Shown here: piece after piece, positions 1-8,334 of the stretch
How positions within the stretch are numbered: position 1 is the stretch's first letter
Layout of the letters: the number at the start of each line of letters is the position of its first letter
Source of the DNA: Candidatus Thiodictyon intracellulare
GTDB taxonomy: Bacteria > Pseudomonadota > Gammaproteobacteria > Chromatiales > Chromatiaceae
Length of the DNA: 9,232 nucleotides
Direction of reading: 5' to 3'
Assembly: GCA_016292295.1 (NCBI GenBank)
Contig: JADNEJ010000067.1
Coordinates: forward strand, 1-9,232
The notes under the pieces: generated by a model
Told to the model about the DNA's origin: nothing
Seen by the model: the letters and a program-made list of their open reading frames with translations, nothing else
Databases searched by the model: none
Made by a program: the position numbers and the translations under genes

Positions 1-1
1 G

Positions 2-220
2 GCGGCGATTGCCGCCGCCAAGACCAAGATTGCGGCGCGGGCCGTCGAGCGCTTCACGCGTGAGCAAGCCGAGTACGAGGCGACGCTCGCGGCGCGTGCT
101 GCCCGCGTCGTGGCCACCGGCAAGAAGCTTGGCGGCACCGCCCACAAGGCCCCGACACCGGGTCCACGGGTGGATGACCAGATCAATCTCACCGACGACG
201 AATCGCGGATCATGCCGTAG
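2..220 (+). mobile_element. IS1182-type transposase fragment (truncated)
   Basis: The frame starting at base 2 is open to a TAG at 218-220 and continues off the left edge. The peptide is Ala/Lys/Arg-rich, with coiled-coil-like segments AARAVERFTREQAEYEA and ATGKKLGGTAHKAPTPGP, and ends in DQINLTDDESRIMP. From memory of the family, this matches the linker of IS1182-type transposases, where NLTD-ESRIMP is followed by the DDE catalytic core. Here a stop follows directly, so the catalytic part is absent, and the DNA after 220 becomes AT-rich and unrelated. I read it as a dead internal fragment. The family call rests on recalled motif similarity, not a search. Confidence 0.6.
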
Positions 221-247
221 TGGATCAAATTTCCCTTCATGTATCAA

Positions 248-458
248 TTATATGATTGCGTAGCCAAGTCACTGAATAAATAGCCATGTGCGTTTGCCAC
301 ATAATGCCGAATTTGGCTGTGTTATTGCCAAGTCGACAGTCCGCTCGAACTCGCCGATGAGCGCGTCTCCCAAGGCAGTACGCCGAACGCCGACACTCGA
401 AAAACTCAACCGCCTCAAGATATTCACATTGGGCATCGGGAAAGAAGCCAGAGATCAC
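248..458 (-). pseudogene. Decayed RelE/ParE-type toxin relic (frameshift plus stops)
   Basis: Reading leftward from a GTG at 458, the first frame gives FFPDAQCEYLEAVEFFE, close to the N-terminal helix of RelE/ParE toxins (pattern F-P-A-EYLEAVEFYE). Near 365-372 (CTTGGGAGAC on the minus strand) the homology moves to another frame, giving GDALIGEFERTVDLAITQPNS, then a TGA at 269-271. A few family-like residues (LGYAII) follow before a TAA at 248-250. Intact toxins are about 95-100 residues with a basic strand (RRFPY-like) where the stops now lie. No antitoxin gene is visible upstream, where the tandem repeat and the end of merR sit. It is most likely the non-functional remainder of a toxin-antitoxin pair, damaged before or with arrival of the transposase fragment next to it. 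Alternative: a chance resemblance, which I think unlikely because two frames give consecutive parts of one family pattern. Confidence 0.55.
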
Positions 459-466
459 CGTAGCGG

Positions 467-506
467 CGGTGGCCGCACACCTCTGGCGGTGGCCGCACAC
501 CTCTGG
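467..506. repeat. 20-bp perfect tandem duplication
   Basis: Units 467-486 and 487-506 are identical (CGGTGGCCGCACACCTCTGG). Each unit can form a short GGTG/CACC hairpin on the minus strand. It lies between the toxin relic and the end of merR, about 65 bases past the merR stop. No U-tract follows, so it is not an obvious terminator. Confidence 0.9.
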
Positions 507-570
507 AGTGCGCCTTGCGGCGGACCAACATTTCCTGGCGAGCTTGGCGCCTTGGTGTGAGACGCCGCAG

Positions 571-948
571 CTACCGCCGCAGAACGTGCAGAATTTCCTC
601 CAACTCCTGACGCATCTGCCGCAGGACCTGGTGGGTCTGGGTGAGGTCGTGCTTGGCGCCCTCGCCGCTCAATTGCTGACGGGCACCGCCGATGGTGAAG
701 CCCTGGTCGTAGAGCAGGGAGCGGATCTGACGCACCATCAGGATGTCGTGCCGCTGATAATAGCGCCGGTTGCCGCGCCGCTTGACCGGCTTCAATTGGG
801 GAAATTCCTGCTCCCAATAGCGCAGCACATGCGGCTTGACGCCGCACAGCTCGCTGACCTCACCGATCGTGAAATAGCGCTTGCCGGGGATCGCCGGCAG
901 TTCGCCGGCCCCGGACTCCTCCGCGCTATTGCTGCTCGTGTCCAGCAT
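571..948 (-). CDS. MerR-family transcriptional regulator next to ihfA
   Basis: A 125-residue DNA-binding regulator. Residues about 25-93 form the MerR winged helix-turn-helix: [22 protein letters not shown], then the wing [19 protein letters not shown], then [15 protein letters not shown]. The C-terminal 30 residues are predicted helical/coiled coil ([15 protein letters not shown]), which would serve dimerisation. No cysteine-based metal site or large effector domain is present, so the signal sensed is unknown. Short MerR proteins of this type are commonly found right after ihfA in gammaproteobacteria. The ATG at 948 lies 23 nt inside ihfA, which implies translational coupling; only a weak GGA-type ribosome site precedes it. 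The sequence from MLDTSSN onward looks like relatives, supporting this start. Family call is firm; target genes cannot be told from the sequence. Confidence 0.9.
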   Translation of the reverse strand: MLDTSSNSAEESGAGELPAIPGKRYFTIGEVSELCGVKPHVLRYWEQEFPQLKPVKRRGNRRYYQRHDILMVRQIRSLLYDQGFTIGGARQQLSGEGAKHDLTQTHQVLRQMRQELEEILHVLRR

Positions 949-1228
949 AGGCTTCCACCCGCGCTTTGAGCTTTTGGCCCGGACGGAAGGTCACCACGCG
1001 GCGGGCGGTTATCGGGATCTCCTCGCCGGTCTTGGGATTGCGCCCGGGGCGCTCTTTCTTCTCGCGCAGATCGAAGTTCCCGAAGCCGGAGAGCTTAACC
1101 TGCTCGCCGCGCTCCAGTGCCTTGCGGATCTCCTCGAAGAAGCTTTCGACGATGTCCTTGGCCTCACGTTTGTTGAGCCCAAGCTCTTCGAACAGGTGTT
1201 CTGCCATATCAGCCTTAGTCAACGCCAT
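926..1228 (-). CDS. ihfA: Integration host factor alpha subunit
   Basis: A 100-residue nucleoid protein that pairs with IhfB to bind and sharply bend DNA at WATCAANNNNTTR sites, acting in recombination, replication and transcription. The protein begins [20 protein letters not shown] and carries the DNA-binding arm [20 protein letters not shown] with the intercalating proline at residue 65, then [16 protein letters not shown]. It is close to E. coli IhfA over its whole length. A longer reading from 1255 adds nine residues inside pheT, but the ATG at 1228 matches the family start, follows GGGA on the mRNA and leaves 4 nt after the pheT stop. The downstream merR start overlaps its 3' end. In E. 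coli, ihfA also has its own promoter inside pheT and is autoregulated; an AT-rich patch in pheT here (1314-1364) could play that part. Confidence 0.97.
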   Translation of the reverse strand: MALTKADMAEHLFEELGLNKREAKDIVESFFEEIRKALERGEQVKLSGFGNFDLREKKERPGRNPKTGEEIPITARRVVTFRPGQKLKARVEAYAGHEQQ

Positions 1229-1232
1229 ACCA

Positions 1233-3611
1233 TCAGTCCCGCAGTCGTGCGCCAAAATCGGACTCGAGACGGGCTAACACCCGCCCCACCGCCTCATCCA
1301 CCACCTCGTCGGTAAGTGTTTGAGAAGATACTTGTAAAATCAATCCAAAAGCGAGACTTATTCGCCCCACCCCGATATTTCCCCCGGCATAGACGTCAAA
1401 CAGCACCAGTTCGCGCAGCAGATCGCCCGCGCCGGCGCGGATGCAGCCGGCAATGTCGGCGTAGGCGACGCTCTCGTCCACCACGATGGCCAGATCGCGG
1501 CGGATCGCCGGGTACCGCGAGATCGGGGTGAAGCGGGGCAGCACCCCGGTGGTCAGGGCCGCCGGTTCCAGCTCGAAGAGAAAGGCGTCGCCGGTCAGAT
1601 CCAGGTCCGCGGCCAGGGCCGGGTGGAGCATTCCCAGACGCCCGACGGGCCGACCGGCGTAGTCGATGCGGGCACTCTGCCCGGGGTGCAGGGCCGGGTG
1701 TTCGGCCGAGACGAAGCTAAAACCGGGCAGGTCACCGCTCAGGGCGAGCAGGGCCTCCACGTCTGCCTTCAGCGCAAAGAAGTCGACCGGCCGTGCCGGC
1801 GTGCCCCATTGCTCGGGGTCCAGGGGACCGATGACAAGGCCGCCGATCGCCGTCTCCTGGGACAGCCCCTCGGGACCAGGGCGAAAGCGCAGCCCGGTCT
1901 CGAAGATGCGCACCCGCTCCTGCTGGCGCACTTGGTTGTAGCGGGCGGTGTGGAGCAGACCGGGCCACAGTGAGGGGCGCATCACCGAGAGCTCGGCGCT
2001 GATCGGATTGGCCAAGGCCAGCCCCTTGACCTCGGGCTCGATCCTAGCCTGTAGCTCCGGGCTTACGAAGCTGTAGGTGATGACCTCCTGAAAGCCCCGG
2101 TCGACCAGGGCGAGGCGGGCCCGATCCAGGTCGAAGGCGGCCTCCGGCCTGGCCCTAGTGGCCGCCGCGGACGATGCATGGCTGACCGGGATGCGGTCAT
2201 AGCCATGGATGCGCCCCACATCGGCAATCAGATCGACCTCGTGGACCAAGTCGAAGCGCCCACTGGGCGGTGTGACCTGCCAGCCCCCGGTGACCGGCAC
2301 CAGGTCCATGCCGAGGCGTTTCAAGATGCCGGCGATGGTCTCGGGCGGCAGTTCGAGCCCCAGGATCTGGGCACAGCGCGCGGTGCGCAGGGTCAGGGGC
2401 GAGCGCCGCGGCAGGTGATCGGCGGCGGTTATGTCGACCACTGGACCGGGCTCGCCGCCGACGATGACGACCAGCAGCCGGGTCGCGCGCTCCAGCGCGC
2501 GGACCTGGAGACCCGGGTCAACGCCTCGCTCGAAGCGATGGGACGAATCGGTGTGCAGACCGTAGCTGCGCGCCTTGCCGCTGATCCCGGCGGGGACGAA
2601 GAAGGCGCTTTCCAGCAGGATGTCGCGGGTCTCGGACTCCACGGCGCTGCCGGCACCGCCCATGATCCCGGCCAGGGCCACGGGGCGCACGGCATCGGCG
2701 ATCACCAGTGTATCCGGACGCAGTTCGATCGTCTCGCCGTTCAGCAGGTGGAGCCGCTCGCGCGGCACGGCCAGACGCACCCGGATCTGGCCATCCAGGC
2801 GACTCAGATCGAAGCCGTGCATGGGCTGACCCAGTTCCAGCAGCACATAGTTGGTGACATCGACCACTGGACTGATGGCACGGATGCCGCCGCGGCGCAG
2901 GCGCTCGCGCATCCACAGCGGGGTCAGGGCCGCCCGGTCGATGCCGCGGATAATCCGGCAGGCATAACGCGGGCAGTGTTCGGGCGCCTCCAGGCTGACC
3001 GGGAAGCGGTCGTCGCTCGCGGGCGCGACCGGCTCTACGACCACCGGGGTCAGGGGGCAGTCGTTGATCGCCGCCACCTCCCAGGCCAAGCCAGCGATGG
3101 ACAAGCAGTCGCCCCGATCGGGCGTCAGATCGACCTCGATGCAGGCGTCATCGAGCCCCAGCCAGGCGCGGAAATCGGCACCCACCGGCGCGTCCACGGG
3201 CAGGGGCAGGATGCCGCTGGAGGTCTCGACCAGGCCCAGTTCGCTCGCGGAACAGATCATGCCGAAGGACTCGACACCGCGCAGTTTCGCGAGCTTGACC
3301 TTGAAGTCACCGGGCATGACGGCGCCGATGGTCGCCACCGGCACCCGCATTCCCGCGGCGATGTTGGCCGCACCGCAGACGATGGTCAGCGGCGCCGCCT
3401 GGCCCAGGTCCACCGTGCACACATGCAGCTTGCCGGCGTTCGGGTGAGGCGCGGCCTCAAGCACCAGGCCCACCACCACACCGGTGAACGCCGCGGCGGC
3501 GGGCGCGAGCGCATCCACCTCTAGGCCGGCCATGCTGAGTTGATCCGCAAGGGTCTGGGTGTCGATGCAGGGATTGACCCATTCCCGCAGCCAGGACTCA
3601 CTGAAACGCAT
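1233..3611 (-). CDS. pheT: Phenylalanyl-tRNA synthetase beta subunit
   Basis: A 792-residue subunit of the cytoplasmic alpha2-beta2 enzyme that charges tRNA-Phe; the beta chain binds tRNA and edits Tyr-tRNA-Phe. Length is close to E. coli PheT (795). Domains: N-terminal OB-fold tRNA-binding module about 40-148 ([31 protein letters not shown]); B3/B4 editing region about 210-380 ([14 protein letters not shown] near its end); B5 about 400-475; inactive catalytic-like core about 480-680; and ferredoxin-fold anticodon-binding domain about 695-791 ([15 protein letters not shown]). The ATG at 3611 follows GGGAAG on the mRNA and lies 27 nt after pheS. Odd feature: 15 of the 17 codons in 1314-1364 end in A or T ([15 protein letters not shown] region), unlike the GC-ending codons around them, yet the protein stays family-like. 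Confidence 0.97.
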   Translation of the reverse strand: MRFSESWLREWVNPCIDTQTLADQLSMAGLEVDALAPAAAAFTGVVVGLVLEAAPHPNAGKLHVCTVDLGQAAPLTIVCGAANIAAGMRVPVATIGAVMPGDFKVKLAKLRGVESFGMICSASELGLVETSSGILPLPVDAPVGADFRAWLGLDDACIEVDLTPDRGDCLSIAGLAWEVAAINDCPLTPVVVEPVAPASDDRFPVSLEAPEHCPRYACRIIRGIDRAALTPLWMRERLRRGGIRAISPVVDVTNYVLLELGQPMHGFDLSRLDGQIRVRLAVPRERLHLLNGETIELRPDTLVIADAVRPVALAGIMGGAGSAVESETRDILLESAFFVPAGISGKARSYGLHTDSSHRFERGVDPGLQVRALERATRLLVVIVGGEPGPVVDITAADHLPRRSPLTLRTARCAQILGLELPPETIAGILKRLGMDLVPVTGGWQVTPPSGRFDLVHEVDLIADVGRIHGYDRIPVSHASSAAATRARPEAAFDLDRARLALVDRGFQEVITYSFVSPELQARIEPEVKGLALANPISAELSVMRPSLWPGLLHTARYNQVRQQERVRIFETGLRFRPGPEGLSQETAIGGLVIGPLDPEQWGTPARPVDFFALKADVEALLALSGDLPGFSFVSAEHPALHPGQSARIDYAGRPVGRLGMLHPALAADLDLTGDAFLFELEPAALTTGVLPRFTPISRYPAIRRDLAIVVDESVAYADIAGCIRAGAGDLLRELVLFDVYAGGNIGVGRISLAFGLILQVSSQTLTDEVVDEAVGRVLARLESDFGARLRD
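1314..1364 (-). promoter_or_regulatory. AT-rich codon patch in pheT, possible ihfA promoter/IHF site
   Basis: Seventeen consecutive pheT codons, from CGA to CTT, use 15 A/T-ending codons in a gene that otherwise prefers G/C endings. The stretch contains plus-strand AAATCAATCC: AATCAA fits the WATCAA half of the IHF consensus, but the TTR half is missing. On the minus strand TTGATT and TATCTT occur, but I see no pair at good sigma-70 spacing. It ends 85 nt upstream of the ihfA start. A regulatory role is inference from composition, position and the known autoregulated internal promoter of E. coli ihfA. Confidence 0.3.
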
Positions 3612-3638
3612 CTTGTTCGCTTCCCAAAAGCTCGCTTC

Positions 3639-4685
<1,047 letters not shown>

Positions 4686-4733
4686 TTAACGAAACACAGG
4701 AAAAAATCGCATCGGCCTTTGTAACCCGGGCAC
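4686..4733 (-). CDS. Possible Phe-rich leader peptide before pheS
   Basis: A 15-codon frame from GTG (4733) to TAA (4686) encodes MPGLQRPMRFFPVFR, with three Phe codons near its end. It stops 9 nt before pheS, and AAAGG lies 8 nt before the GTG. An internal ATG at 4712 gives MRFFPVFR. The E. coli pheST operon is controlled by attenuation through the 14-residue PheM leader. Here, however, two of the Phe codons are the T-run of a terminator-like hairpin (4701-4741), so the Phe content may be a by-product. Unlike the E. coli layout, no terminator separates it from pheS. Treated as a candidate only. Confidence 0.25.
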   Translation of the reverse strand: MPGLQRPMRFFPVFR

Positions 4734-4741
4734 CTATGCGA
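4701..4741 (-). terminator. Terminator-like hairpin in the pheST leader
   Basis: On the mRNA, TCGCAT (4741-4736) pairs with ATGCGA (4712-4707). The stem continues inward past an A-G mismatch by GG/CC, and T6 (4706-4701) follows directly. The AAAGG before the stem could also pair with the T-run. It lies just upstream of pheS, where an attenuator would be expected. The stem is modest and the loop large, so strength is uncertain. Confidence 0.35.
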
Positions 4742-4745
4742 CCTT

Positions 4746-4853
4746 TGGATTGGCAATTGGAGCCAAGAATCCCGATGACCGATCAGTGAACGCGCTCAGC
4801 CGGCCGGGGCGCGAACCCATCAGGCATCGCACGACCCCCGACGACCGGCTGAG
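4746..4853 (-). promoter_or_regulatory. Structured pheST leader: two hairpins
   Basis: A long inverted repeat has arms CTCAGCCGG (plus 4796-4804) and CCGGCTGAG (4845-4853), nine perfect pairs, with inner CGGGG/CCCCG pairing. It begins immediately after the T-run of the rplT terminator. A second, small hairpin pairs TTGGC with GCCAA (arms 4762-4766 and 4750-4754), flanked by GGA/TCC. Together with the terminator-like hairpin at 4701-4741 they form a three-stem leader. I find no convincing -35/-10 pair here, so whether pheST is transcribed by read-through or from its own promoter is unresolved. Confidence 0.4.
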
Positions 4854-4885
4854 AAAAAAAGGGGAAAGACCAGGGCCTTTCCCTT
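4854..4885 (-). terminator. Rho-independent terminator after rplT
   Basis: On the minus strand GGGAAAG (4883-4877) pairs with CTTTCCC (4868-4862) around an 8-nt loop, extended by a G-T and an A-T pair, and a run of seven T (4860-4854) follows. It lies about 51 nt past the rplT stop and would end or partly end the thrS-infC-rpmI-rplT transcript before pheST. Confidence 0.75.
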
Positions 4886-4936
4886 CGTTTACAAGGCTTG
4901 AGCGCGACCTTTCAGACCCGTTCAAGCCCCCAGGTA

Positions 4937-5296
4937 TCATGCCACCAGGGCGCCCTTGGCCTGCAGGGCAATGGCGCCGAAGGCGACCGAGTCGTGGTAG
5001 GCGATATCGGCAAGCATCTTGCGATCCACCTCGACCCCGGCCAGCTTGAGGCCGTTGATCAGCCGGCTATAGGAGAGTCCATTCTCGCGGGCTGCGGCAT
5101 TGATACGGGCGATCCAGAGGGCGCGGAATTGGCGCTTCTTCTGGCGGCGATCGCGGTAGGCGTACTGACCGGCCTTGATGACTGCCTGCTTGGCGACACG
5201 AAAAACCCTGCTACGGGCACCGTAATAGCCCTTCGCCTGCTTCATGATCTTCTTGTGACGGGCGTGGGCGGTTACGCCCCGTTTGACGCGTGGCAT
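4937..5296 (-). CDS. rplT: 50S ribosomal protein L20
   Basis: A 119-residue, strongly basic early-assembly protein of the large subunit that binds 23S rRNA (E. coli L20 is 118). It starts [20 protein letters not shown] and shows the typical [18 protein letters not shown], then the [30 protein letters not shown] segment and a C-terminal globular part ending [19 protein letters not shown]. The ATG at 5296 is preceded by GGAG at 8 nt. In E. coli L20 also represses translation of rpmI and rplT by binding upstream of rpmI; the short infC-rpmI gap would be the place to look here. A terminator follows. Confidence 0.98.
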   Translation of the reverse strand: MPRVKRGVTAHARHKKIMKQAKGYYGARSRVFRVAKQAVIKAGQYAYRDRRQKKRQFRALWIARINAAARENGLSYSRLINGLKLAGVEVDRKMLADIAYHDSVAFGAIALQAKGALVA

Positions 5297-5321
5297 CGTT
5301 GTTCTCCGGTATCAGGTGCGG

Positions 5322-5516
5322 TCAGCAGTAGGGGATCATCCGCCGCGCGGACTTCAGATCCGACGCGCTGACCAGCTTGGCGGAGCGCAGTTGACGCTTC
5401 CGCTTGGTCGTTTTCTTGGTCAGGATGTGTCGCCGAAAGGATGAGTAGCACTTGACGCCGGAGGACGTGCGCTTGAAGCGCTTCGCCGCCCCGCGATTGG
5501 TCTTGATCTTGGGCAT
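5322..5516 (-). CDS. rpmI: 50S ribosomal protein L35
   Basis: A 64-residue basic large-subunit protein, the usual L35 length. It starts [20 protein letters not shown], continues with [17 protein letters not shown] and ends [11 protein letters not shown], matching the family's C-terminal M-PY motif. It sits 32 nt after infC and 25 nt before rplT, the standard IF3-L35-L20 order. The ATG at 5516 is preceded only by a weak GTGAGAA ribosome site, compatible with control by coupling and by L20. Confidence 0.98.
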   Translation of the reverse strand: MPKIKTNRGAAKRFKRTSSGVKCYSSFRRHILTKKTTKRKRQLRSAKLVSASDLKSARRMIPYC

Positions 5517-5534
5517 ATTCTCACTTCGCGATTG

Positions 5535-5546
5535 ACAAACGTTTGT
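5535..5546. repeat. 12-bp perfect palindrome in the infC-rpmI gap
   Basis: ACAAACGTTTGT, starting 3 bases past the infC stop codon, is a perfect palindrome inside the 32-nt gap before rpmI. As RNA it lacks room for a loop of its own. It could take part in a longer-range fold such as an L20 operator, but that is inference. Confidence 0.35.
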
Positions 5547-5548
5547 TA

Positions 5549-6067
5549 TTAATGTTTCTTGGGGCCCAGCACCATAACCATCTGGCGTCCTTCCATCTGG
5601 GGTTGTTGTTCCACGATGCTGTAGGCGGCAAGGTCATTCTCCACCCGCTTGAGCAATTCCAGCCCAAGCTCACGGTGCGAATGTTCACGCCCGCGAAAAC
5701 GCATGGTGACCTTCGCCTTATCTCCTTCTTCCAAGAAACGGATCAGGTTGCGCAGTTTGACCTGATAGTCCCCTTCATCCGTCCCTGGGCGAAACTTGAT
5801 CTCCTTGATCTGAACCTGCTTCTGCTTCTTCTTGGCCTCGTTCTGCTTCTTTTTCTGGTCGAAGCGGAACTTGCCGTAGTCCATGAGACGGCATACCGGG
5901 GGTTCAGCGGTCGGGACTATTTCAACGAGATCCATCCCCGCCTCTTCGGCCATCTCCAGGGCCTCGCGGACCCGAACGACCCCAACCTGGTTGCCATCCG
6001 CGCCGATCAGCCGGACTTCCGGGATGTTGATCTCGCGATTGACGCGGTTTCTCTTTGGTGCAGCGAT
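5549..6067 (-). CDS. infC: Translation initiation factor IF-3 with AUC start codon
   Basis: IF-3 (172 residues from the chosen start) binds the 30S subunit, prevents 50S joining and checks start codon and initiator tRNA. N-domain: [44 protein letters not shown]. It is followed by the Lys-rich linker [14 protein letters not shown], then the C-domain [37 protein letters not shown], ending [18 protein letters not shown] at 6082 is in frame, but the strong GGAGG (6080-6076) overlaps it and stands 8 nt before the ATC at 6067. That codon should be the real start, read as Met. E. coli infC likewise starts with a rare codon (AUU), which lets IF-3 repress its own translation. A 175-nt gap separates it from thrS. 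Confidence 0.95.
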   Translation of the reverse strand: MAAPKRNRVNREINIPEVRLIGADGNQVGVVRVREALEMAEEAGMDLVEIVPTAEPPVCRLMDYGKFRFDQKKKQNEAKKKQKQVQIKEIKFRPGTDEGDYQVKLRNLIRFLEEGDKAKVTMRFRGREHSHRELGLELLKRVENDLAAYSIVEQQPQMEGRQMVMVLGPKKH

Positions 6068-6242
6068 TGCTGGTTCCTCCACAAGGATAGAAAAAAGGCC
6101 GTCCCTGTCCGGCGACCCGGGTCAACCCCGGCCCGCATTGCAGCCGCTCGCCCCCCGCAGAGGACCTGGCCTGCCGGGCAATGACTGCCTGTCACCGCCG
6201 CAAAAAAACCGCCACTGCTGGTCGCGCCGCCGCGCGCCAACT
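6068..6242 (-). promoter_or_regulatory. thrS-infC gap with infC ribosome site and U-tract hairpins
   Basis: The gap holds two T-runs on the minus strand. T7 (6208-6202) lies downstream of a GC-rich stem (CGCGC/GCGCG within 6220-6238). T6 (6096-6091) directly follows a small stem GCCG/CGGC (6113-6098), with CCGGG/CCCGG pairing possible just before it. These may be weak terminators or attenuators, but the stems are short or too far from the T-run. GGAGG at 6080-6076 is the infC ribosome site. I see no clear sigma-70 promoter. Confidence 0.3.
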
Positions 6243-8165
6243 TCAATCGTGCACCCGCCGGGCGGCCTCGTCACCTAGGCGCTGCGCAAAGGCGTCGAGC
6301 GCAAAGAAGCCCAGGTCCTGGCCCTTACGGTCACGCACCGTCAGGGTCCGGGCCTCCACCTCGCGATCACCAAGGATCAGCAGATAGGGTACCCGTTGCA
6401 GCGTATGGGCGCGAATTTTAAAGCCGATCTTCTCGTTTCTCAAGTCCGCATCCACGCGGAAGCCCTTTTTGCGCAATGCGTTAACCACCTCAGTCACATA
6501 GGGAGCCTGGGCGTCGGTGATATTGAGCACCACCGCCTGTACCGGGGACAGCCACAGCGGCAGCAGCCCGGCATAGTGCTCAATCAGGATGCCGATGAAA
6601 CGCTCCACCGACCCCAGGACGGCACGGTGGATCATCACCGGGGTCTCCTTGGCGTTGTCCTCGGCGATGTAGTGTGCGCCGAGCCGCCCAGGCATGGAGA
6701 AGTCGACCTGAATGGTACCGCACTGCCAGGCCCGCCCGATGCTGTCGTGCAGGGTAAATTCGATCTTGGGGCCATAAAAGGCGCCCTCGCCCGCCTGGAC
6801 CCTGAACTCCAGACCCTTGTCGCGCAACGCTTTGTCCAGGGCCGCCTCGCTCTTGTCCCACAGCTCGTCGCTGCCGACACGTTGCTCCGGGCGCAGCGAC
6901 AGGGCCAGCACTACCTGCTCGAAGCCGAAGTCCCGATAGGTTTCAAAAACCATATCGATCAGGGTCGCCACCTCCGCCTGAAGTTGATCCTCGGTGCAGA
7001 AGATGTGGGCGTCGTCCTGCGTGAAGCGGCGTGCGCGCATCAGCCCGTGCAGGGTACCGGAGGGCTCGTAGCGGTGCACCACCCCGAACTCGGCCAGTCG
7101 CAACGGCAGGTCCCGGTAGCTCTTCAACCCCTGGTTATAGAGCTGGATGTGCCCCGGGCAGTTCATGGGCTTGATTGCGTAGTCGTGTTCATCCAACTGG
7201 GTGGTGAACATGCCGCCGGCGAACTTGTCCCAGTGGCCGGAGCGCTCCCAGAGCGAGCGGTCCAGGACCTGGGGCGTCTCGACCTCCTCGTAGCCGTACT
7301 CGGCGAGCTTCTCGCGCATGTACTGCTCCGCCAGGCGATAGATGATCCGGCCCTTATGGTGCCAGAAGGCCATCCCCGGGGCCTCGTCCTGGAAGTGGAA
7401 GAGGTCGAGTTGGCGGCCGAGCTTGCGGTGGTCACGCTTCTCGGCCTCCTCCAGGCGGGTCAGATAGGCGCGCAGTTCCTTCTTGTCGCGCCAGGCGGTG
7501 CCGTAGATGCGCTGGAGTTGGGCGTTCTTGGAGTCGCCGCGCCAGTAGGCGCCCGCCACCTTGGTGAGCTTGAAGCCCTCGCCCAACTTGCCGGTGCTGG
7601 GCAGGTGCGGACCGCGGCAGACATCCAACCAGTCGCCCTGGCGATAGATCGAGACCTCTTCCCCCATCGGGATGATATCCTCGATGATCTCGACCTTGTA
7701 GGCCTCGCCCAGGGCCGCGAAGACGCGCTTGGCCTCGTCGCGACCCATCACCTCGCGGGTTATCGGCAGATCGCGCTTGACGATCTCATGCATCCGCGCC
7801 TCGATTCTCTCCAGGTCCTCCGGAACGAAAGGCTCGGCGCGGACGAAGTCGTAGTAGAAGCCGTTCTCAATCGTCGGACCTATGGCCACCTGAGTGTCGG
7901 GGAAGAGCTCCTGCACCGCCTGGGCCATCACATGGGCGGCGTCATGGCGCATCAGTTCCAAAGCGTCCGCCTCGTCCTTGGCGGTGACGATGGCAAGGGT
8001 CGCGTCGTTCTCGATCAGATGGGAGGTATCGACCAGACGCCCGTCCACTCGCCCGGCGAGTGCCGCTTTGGTGAGACCGGGCCCGATGGCGGCCACCACC
8101 TGGTACACGGACACCGGGGCAGGAAAGGGACGGACTGAACCGTCGGGGAGGCTGATCTGGGGCAT
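6243..8165 (-). CDS. thrS: Threonyl-tRNA synthetase
   Basis: A 640-residue class II synthetase that charges tRNA-Thr and hydrolyses mischarged Ser-tRNA-Thr (E. coli 642). Domains: TGS about 1-61 ([13 protein letters not shown]), N-terminal editing domain about 62-225 with the HxxxH pair His74/His78 and Cys183/His187 in [12 protein letters not shown], catalytic core about 243-535, and anticodon-binding domain about 536-640. The active-site zinc ligands Cys336 (MNCPGH), His387 and His513 are all present, and motif 2 reads [20 protein letters not shown]. All key residues are intact. The ATG at 8165 has AAGGA 8 nt upstream. In E. coli ThrRS represses its own translation by binding a tRNA-like operator; a similar hairpin precedes this gene. 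It is first in the block, behind tRNA-Val. Confidence 0.98.
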   Translation of the reverse strand: MPQISLPDGSVRPFPAPVSVYQVVAAIGPGLTKAALAGRVDGRLVDTSHLIENDATLAIVTAKDEADALELMRHDAAHVMAQAVQELFPDTQVAIGPTIENGFYYDFVRAEPFVPEDLERIEARMHEIVKRDLPITREVMGRDEAKRVFAALGEAYKVEIIEDIIPMGEEVSIYRQGDWLDVCRGPHLPSTGKLGEGFKLTKVAGAYWRGDSKNAQLQRIYGTAWRDKKELRAYLTRLEEAEKRDHRKLGRQLDLFHFQDEAPGMAFWHHKGRIIYRLAEQYMREKLAEYGYEEVETPQVLDRSLWERSGHWDKFAGGMFTTQLDEHDYAIKPMNCPGHIQLYNQGLKSYRDLPLRLAEFGVVHRYEPSGTLHGLMRARRFTQDDAHIFCTEDQLQAEVATLIDMVFETYRDFGFEQVVLALSLRPEQRVGSDELWDKSEAALDKALRDKGLEFRVQAGEGAFYGPKIEFTLHDSIGRAWQCGTIQVDFSMPGRLGAHYIAEDNAKETPVMIHRAVLGSVERFIGILIEHYAGLLPLWLSPVQAVVLNITDAQAPYVTEVVNALRKKGFRVDADLRNEKIGFKIRAHTLQRVPYLLILGDREVEARTLTVRDRKGQDLGFFALDAFAQRLGDEAARRVHD

Positions 8166-8189
8166 GGGGATAATCCTTAAGACTCAGTG

Positions 8190-8210
8190 GTGATCGCTAC
8201 CAAAGATCAC
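8190..8210 (-). promoter_or_regulatory. Candidate thrS translational operator hairpin (tRNA-Thr anticodon mimic)
   Basis: On the mRNA GTGATC (8210-8205) pairs perfectly with GATCAC (8195-8190) around the loop TTTGGTAGC. Allowing a U-C closing mismatch leaves a 7-nt loop UUGGUAG, against UUGGUAA in E. coli tRNA-Thr(GGU). The GGU is at -36 to -34 from the thrS start, and the stem ends 11 nt before the AAGGA. This fits the arrangement of the E. coli thrS operator, whose domain 2 loop imitates a Thr anticodon. Function is inferred from structure and place. Confidence 0.45.
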
Positions 8211-8277
8211 ATGACGACGTCCCCCGGCGAGGACCGAAACGAAACAACGAAAACCGCCGAACTACCGGCCGCAAGCG

Positions 8278-8305
8278 CCCCAGCACGCTGTAGAGCGTGC
8301 GGAGG
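8278..8305 (-). promoter_or_regulatory. Strong hairpin between tRNA-Val and thrS
   Basis: GCACGCT pairs with AGCGTGC (8300-8294 and 8289-8283) around the loop CTAC. After one mismatch there are four more pairs (8302-8305 with 8281-8278), one of them a wobble. No U-run follows, so it is not a classic terminator. It could guide processing of the tRNA 3' side or be a second domain of the thrS leader, but its loop holds no Thr anticodon. Confidence 0.4.
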
Positions 8306-8334
8306 GCTAGGCTGGTATCCGGCGGCAGAGATAT

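Noticed and set aside
9..263. Plus-strand frame of 84 codons at the left end
   Set aside because: Out of frame with the transposase fragment; the translation is Arg/Pro/Ser-rich and runs through the junction at 220.
237..500. Single 87-codon minus-strand protein
   Set aside because: Only its first part is toxin-like; after about 365-372 the family similarity is in another frame, so it is a pseudogene and not this protein.
2178..3524. 448-codon plus-strand open frame
   Set aside because: Antisense to pheT, with low-complexity Gln/Asp/Gly-rich translation and no domain; a codon-bias shadow.
4734..4940. 68-codon minus-strand frame between rplT and pheS
   Set aside because: Reads through the rplT terminator and leader hairpins, begins inside rplT and has no recognisable domain.
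6396..8138. 580-codon plus-strand open frame
   Set aside because: Lies entirely antisense to thrS, whose domains and catalytic residues are complete; long antisense frames are expected in GC-rich genes.
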